From Lachnospiraceae bacterium (GTDB lineage Bacteria; Bacillota; Clostridia; Lachnospirales; Lachnospiraceae), in the NCBI GenBank assembly GCA_003453515.1, contig DMLD01000064.1, positions 1-7,981 on the forward strand: a stretch of 7,981 nucleotides of DNA, given 5' to 3'. Of the stretch, positions 6,731 to 7,981 are shown piece by piece. The notes beneath the pieces are model-generated. The model did not search any database. It was not told where the DNA came from and was given only the letters and a program-made list of their open reading frames with translations. The stretch's first letter is position 1. Each line of letters opens with the position of its first letter. A program made the translations under genes and the position numbers.

Positions 6731-6920
6731 TTTGAAACAACTCCTTTCGACAACTTTCGTGTGAATTGTTGCGGAACCACCCTCCTCAAGGCAATTCCAG
6801 TTATTACGTTGCTTTTTCACGTATTTTCGGGATTCTACCAGAGTATCCCGACCCCCAATCACTCCCGTGAACCGCTGCTCGATGTCTGAATTCTGATTCG
6901 ATTCCCTCGGGAGCCAACTG
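6731..6920 (-). promoter_or_regulatory. Structured 5' leader of nrdD, possible cis-regulatory RNA
   Basis: The predicted transcript start near 6920 leaves about 190 nt before the GTG. The minus strand folds well. TTCACG (6871-6866) pairs with CGTGAA (6821-6816), enclosing a perfect 7-bp stem TCGGGAT/ATCCCGA (6851-6845 with 6833-6827). A 9-bp stem, GGAATTGCC with GGTGGTTCC (6798-6790 with 6781-6773, three G-U), carries a GGAG in its 8-nt loop. A short CAAC/GTTG stem (6771-6768 with 6754-6751) precedes the free SD. I do not recognise it as a known riboswitch class. No terminator is seen inside the leader, so any control would more likely be translational. Confidence 0.5.
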
Positions 6921-6926
6921 AAACAC

Positions 6927-6955
6927 ATTATAGCACCGAATGGGTCGCATGTCAA
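6927..6955 (-). promoter_or_regulatory. Consensus sigma-A promoter of nrdD
   Basis: The minus strand reads TTGACA (6955-6950), exactly 17 bases, then TATAAT (6932-6927), with a TG one base before the -10. Both hexamers are perfect. The start is expected near 6920. Such a strong promoter next to an NrdR box fits a gene that is held down by a repressor when dNTPs are sufficient. Confidence 0.9.
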
Positions 6956-6962
6956 GATAATG

Positions 6963-6978
6963 ACACAAGATATTGTAT
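6963..6978. promoter_or_regulatory. NrdR box upstream of the nrdD promoter
   Basis: The 16-mer ACACAAGATATTGTAT matches 14 positions of the NrdR consensus acaCwAtATaTwGtgt. It lies 7 bases upstream of the -35 hexamer, centred about 50 bases before the predicted start. NrdR is the ATP/dATP-sensing repressor of ribonucleotide reductase operons. Its gene is not in this window. Confidence 0.78.
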
Positions 6979-6992
6979 TTTTTTTAGAAAAA

Positions 6993-7008
6993 TATCAAGA
7001 TATGCGTA
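6993..7008. promoter_or_regulatory. Possible second, degenerate NrdR box
   Basis: The core CAAGATAT (6996-7003) repeats the core of the first box exactly 30 bases away, close to three helical turns, which is the usual arrangement for paired NrdR boxes. The flanking half does not match (about 7 of 16 positions), so only the spacing and the shared 8-mer support it. Confidence 0.4.
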
Positions 7009-7064
7009 TTCTATGGCTTCTACTTATGTCGAAGATATCCGTTTTCAACTTATTTAGGCGGATT

Positions 7065-7105
7065 CTCCCAACAAAATATAGTGGGAGCTCGCTTTCTCAC
7101 CCCAC
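7065..7105 (-). terminator. Candidate terminator with two competing hairpins
   Basis: Minus-strand GTGGG (7105-7101) can pair with CCCAC (7085-7081) around a 15-nt loop, followed by TATATTTTG. This is the only U-rich stretch after a hairpin between the alcohol dehydrogenase and nrdD. A competing 6-bp stem, CTCCCA (7065-7070) with TGGGAG (7082-7087), uses the same bases. It is weak evidence for termination of the dehydrogenase transcript. Confidence 0.3.
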
Positions 7106-7120
7106 CATATGATGTGTGCA

Positions 7121-7186
7121 GCTCCGATTGCACTGCACGGCTTATATGCGGTCGGCAATTATATATGCCGATCAGTATATCGGAGC
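7121..7186. repeat. Imperfect palindrome carrying a dispersed repeat copy
   Basis: GCTCCGAT (7121-7128) and ATCGGAGC (7179-7186) are perfect 8-base inverted ends. Inside, TCGGCA (7152-7157) pairs with TGCCGA (7166-7171). Bases 7122-7150 match the 29-base tandem repeat unit at 28 of 29 positions, with one G-to-A change. A further short inverted pair, GTGCAG/CTGCAC (7116-7121 with 7133-7138), surrounds the start of this copy. Confidence 0.7.
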
Positions 7187-7200
7187 CCACACAACAACAA

Positions 7201-7276
7201 GTGCAGCGGCAGGAGTTTTCTCACAGCGAGACTCCGACAGGAGCGAGTCGTGAGAAAAGCTCCGATTGCGCTGCAC
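7201..7276. repeat. Long imperfect palindrome
   Basis: The arms are GTGCAGCG (7201-7208) with CGCTGCAC (7269-7276), GGAG (7212-7215) with CTCC (7260-7263), and TTTTCTCAC (7216-7224) with GTGAGAAAA (7250-7258), 21 bp in all. A small inner stem CTCC/GGAG (7232-7235 with 7240-7243) surrounds GACA. The right arm runs into the first tandem repeat unit. The form resembles a REP/BIME or short MITE-like extragenic element. No U-tract follows on either strand. Confidence 0.7.
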
Positions 7277-7354
7277 GGCTTATATGCGACGACTCCGATT
7301 GCGCTGCACGGCTTATATGCGACGACTCCGATTGCGCTGCACGGCTTATATGCG
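7260..7354. repeat. Three tandem copies of a 33-base unit
   Basis: Three identical 29-base copies begin at 7260, 7293 and 7326 (each starts CTCCGATTGCGCTGCACGG and ends CTTATATGCG). They are separated by the same 4 bases, ACGA. A partial fourth unit (CTCCGA, 7360-7365) runs up to the alcohol dehydrogenase stop. Perfect identity points to recent expansion by replication slippage or recombination. Confidence 0.92.
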
Positions 7355-7367
7355 CTCGGCTCCGAAA

Positions 7368-7981
7368 TCACTGATCCGCCACACTCTCATATATTGCAGT
7401 AACATCAGCCGGCGAAAGCCTCACATAGTTGCCCTCCGTCTCCTTCTTGGCAAAGAGCTTATCGACCATCGTACCGATATCCTCTTTTTTCGCTCCGATC
7501 TCGGAAAACTTGGACGGCATACCGATCTGCTTCAAAAACGACTCGAAATGCTCGATCCCTCTCAACGCGGTTTCCTTTGGATTGATGGTGTCAAGCGGTA
7601 TCCCCCAGACCTCCGTCGCAAACGGAACAAACTTCTCGGGGTGCTTCTCTATCACAAACTTCATCCACGCAGGCGCTATGACAGCGAGACCTGCACCGTG
7701 TGTCACATCATACATGGCTGACAGCTCGTGCTCGATGTGATGTGAGCCCCAATCCTGCTCTCTTCCAACACCGCAGATATTGTTGTGGGCAACCATACCC
7801 GCCCACATGATATTTGCTCTTGCCTCATAGTTGTCAGGATCTCTTAAGGTCCTCGGCGTTTCGTATATGATGGTCTTCATCACCGCCTCACAGAGCCTGT
7901 CGGTTATTGCAACCTCCGGGGTATTGGAAAAATACCTCTCACAAACATGGATAAAGATATCCGTCGCGCCTGCCGCGGTCT
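7368..7981 (-). CDS. Iron-containing alcohol dehydrogenase, butanol dehydrogenase type (5' end outside window)
   Basis: This is the C-terminal 203 residues of a group III, metal-dependent alcohol dehydrogenase of the BdhA/YqhD type, which reduces aldehydes such as butyraldehyde to alcohols with NAD(P)H in the cytoplasm. In fragment numbering the metal ligands expected from YqhD are D7 and H11 (ATDIFIH), H80 (DWGSHH) and H94 (DVTHG). The spacings of 4, 69 and 14 residues equal those of YqhD. Family signatures IEHELSAMYDVTHGAGLA and IAPAWMKF are present. The frame is open to the window edge, so the GTG/ATG pair near 7883 is internal, not the start. The nucleotide-binding N-terminal half is missing from view, so cofactor preference cannot be judged. 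It ends at a TGA next to the repeat element. Confidence 0.95.
   Translation of the reverse strand, partial: TAAGATDIFIHVCERYFSNTPEVAITDRLCEAVMKTIIYETPRTLRDPDNYEARANIMWAGMVAHNNICGVGREQDWGSHHIEHELSAMYDVTHGAGLAVIAPAWMKFVIEKHPEKFVPFATEVWGIPLDTINPKETALRGIEHFESFLKQIGMPSKFSEIGAKKEDIGTMVDKLFAKKETEGNYVRLSPADVTAIYESVADQ

Larger units (their letters stand above)
7009..7367. other. Gene-poor, repeat-rich intergenic region
   Basis: No convincing gene lies here. Reading frames on both strands are open mainly because the 33-base repeat unit is a multiple of three, so its translations are simply an 11-residue repeat (plus strand SDCAARLICDD, minus strand YKPCSAIGVVA). Bases 7009-7064 are AT-rich with nothing recognisable. 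From about 7065 to 7365 the sequence is built of inverted and direct repeats. It separates the alcohol dehydrogenase from the nrd operon. Confidence 0.7.

Noticed and set aside
6771..6786. T-box riboswitch in the nrdD leader
   Set aside because: AGGGTGGTTCCGC resembles the T-box AGGGUGGNACCGCG, but the highly conserved A is a T and the last G is an A. No recognisable stem I motifs or following terminator are present, and the gene is not an aminoacyl-tRNA or amino-acid gene.
6731..6955. 75-residue N-terminal extension of nrdD from TTG 6955
   Set aside because: The TTG is part of the -35 hexamer itself, so it would not be transcribed. The extra residues match nothing in the family, and GTG 6730 has an SD and the expected ATP-cone start.
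7216..7258. Terminator at the inner palindrome
   Set aside because: The T and A runs are inside the stem (TTTT...AAAA), and neither strand has a U-tract after the hairpin.
7260..7354. CRISPR array
   Set aside because: The 29-base identical units are separated by only 4 identical bases (ACGA). There are no unique spacers of 25-40 bases and no cas genes nearby, so this is a simple tandem repeat.
7159..7371. Minus-strand 70-residue frame starting at a GTG that overlaps the dehydrogenase stop (GTGA)
   Set aside because: The overlap would allow coupling, but the translation is mostly repeat (YKPCSAIGVVA three times) plus palindrome sequence, with no similarity I recognise. It is best explained as non-coding repeat.
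7081..7402. Plus-strand proteins of about 97 residues with 11-residue repeats
   Set aside because: The frames are open because the repeat period is a multiple of three. No SD is present, and they run into the antisense of the dehydrogenase gene.

Overview
The window suggests an anaerobic, mid-GC Firmicute of the Lachnospiraceae/Clostridia type. The evidence is an oxygen-sensitive class III ribonucleotide reductase (nrdD-nrdG), clostridial-length LeuC and LeuD, an iron-dependent butanol-type alcohol dehydrogenase, and strong GGAGG-type ribosome binding sites. The family placement is inference. Every gene I can support lies on the minus strand, so transcription runs from high to low coordinates.

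Reading in the direction of transcription, 7981-7368 is the C-terminal part of an iron-containing alcohol dehydrogenase whose N-terminus lies outside the window. Then come about 410 bases without a convincing gene (7367-6956). They hold three tandem 33-base repeats plus a dispersed fourth copy, two large imperfect palindromes, one good NrdR box and a possible second one. A consensus promoter (TTGACA-17-TATAAT, 6955-6927) follows, with a structured leader of about 190 nt, then nrdD from a GTG at 6730. A 124-base gap containing four consecutive stem-loops separates nrdD from nrdG, the activase. A terminator hairpin overlaps the nrdG stop codon.

A second near-consensus promoter (3910-3882) then drives a tight series: dut, leuC, leuD, a membrane-anchored protein with a trigger-factor-like C-domain, a single-pass membrane protein of unknown function, and a response regulator cut off by the window edge. 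Spacings are 12, 43, 13 and 33 bases and then a 4-base overlap, with no terminator visible between them.

Functionally, nrdD, nrdG and dut sit together as dNTP-supply genes: NrdG installs the glycyl radical on NrdD, NrdD makes deoxynucleotides, and Dut removes dUTP and yields dUMP for dTTP synthesis. LeuC/LeuD perform the isomerase step of leucine synthesis. The last three genes look like a small envelope/signalling module that shares the operon. No clear new enzymatic system is visible. The parts most worth attention are the nrdD leader, the structured nrdD-nrdG gap with a three-codon minicistron overlapping the nrdG start, the repeat element near 7.1-7.35 kb, and the unnamed membrane pair next to the response regulator.
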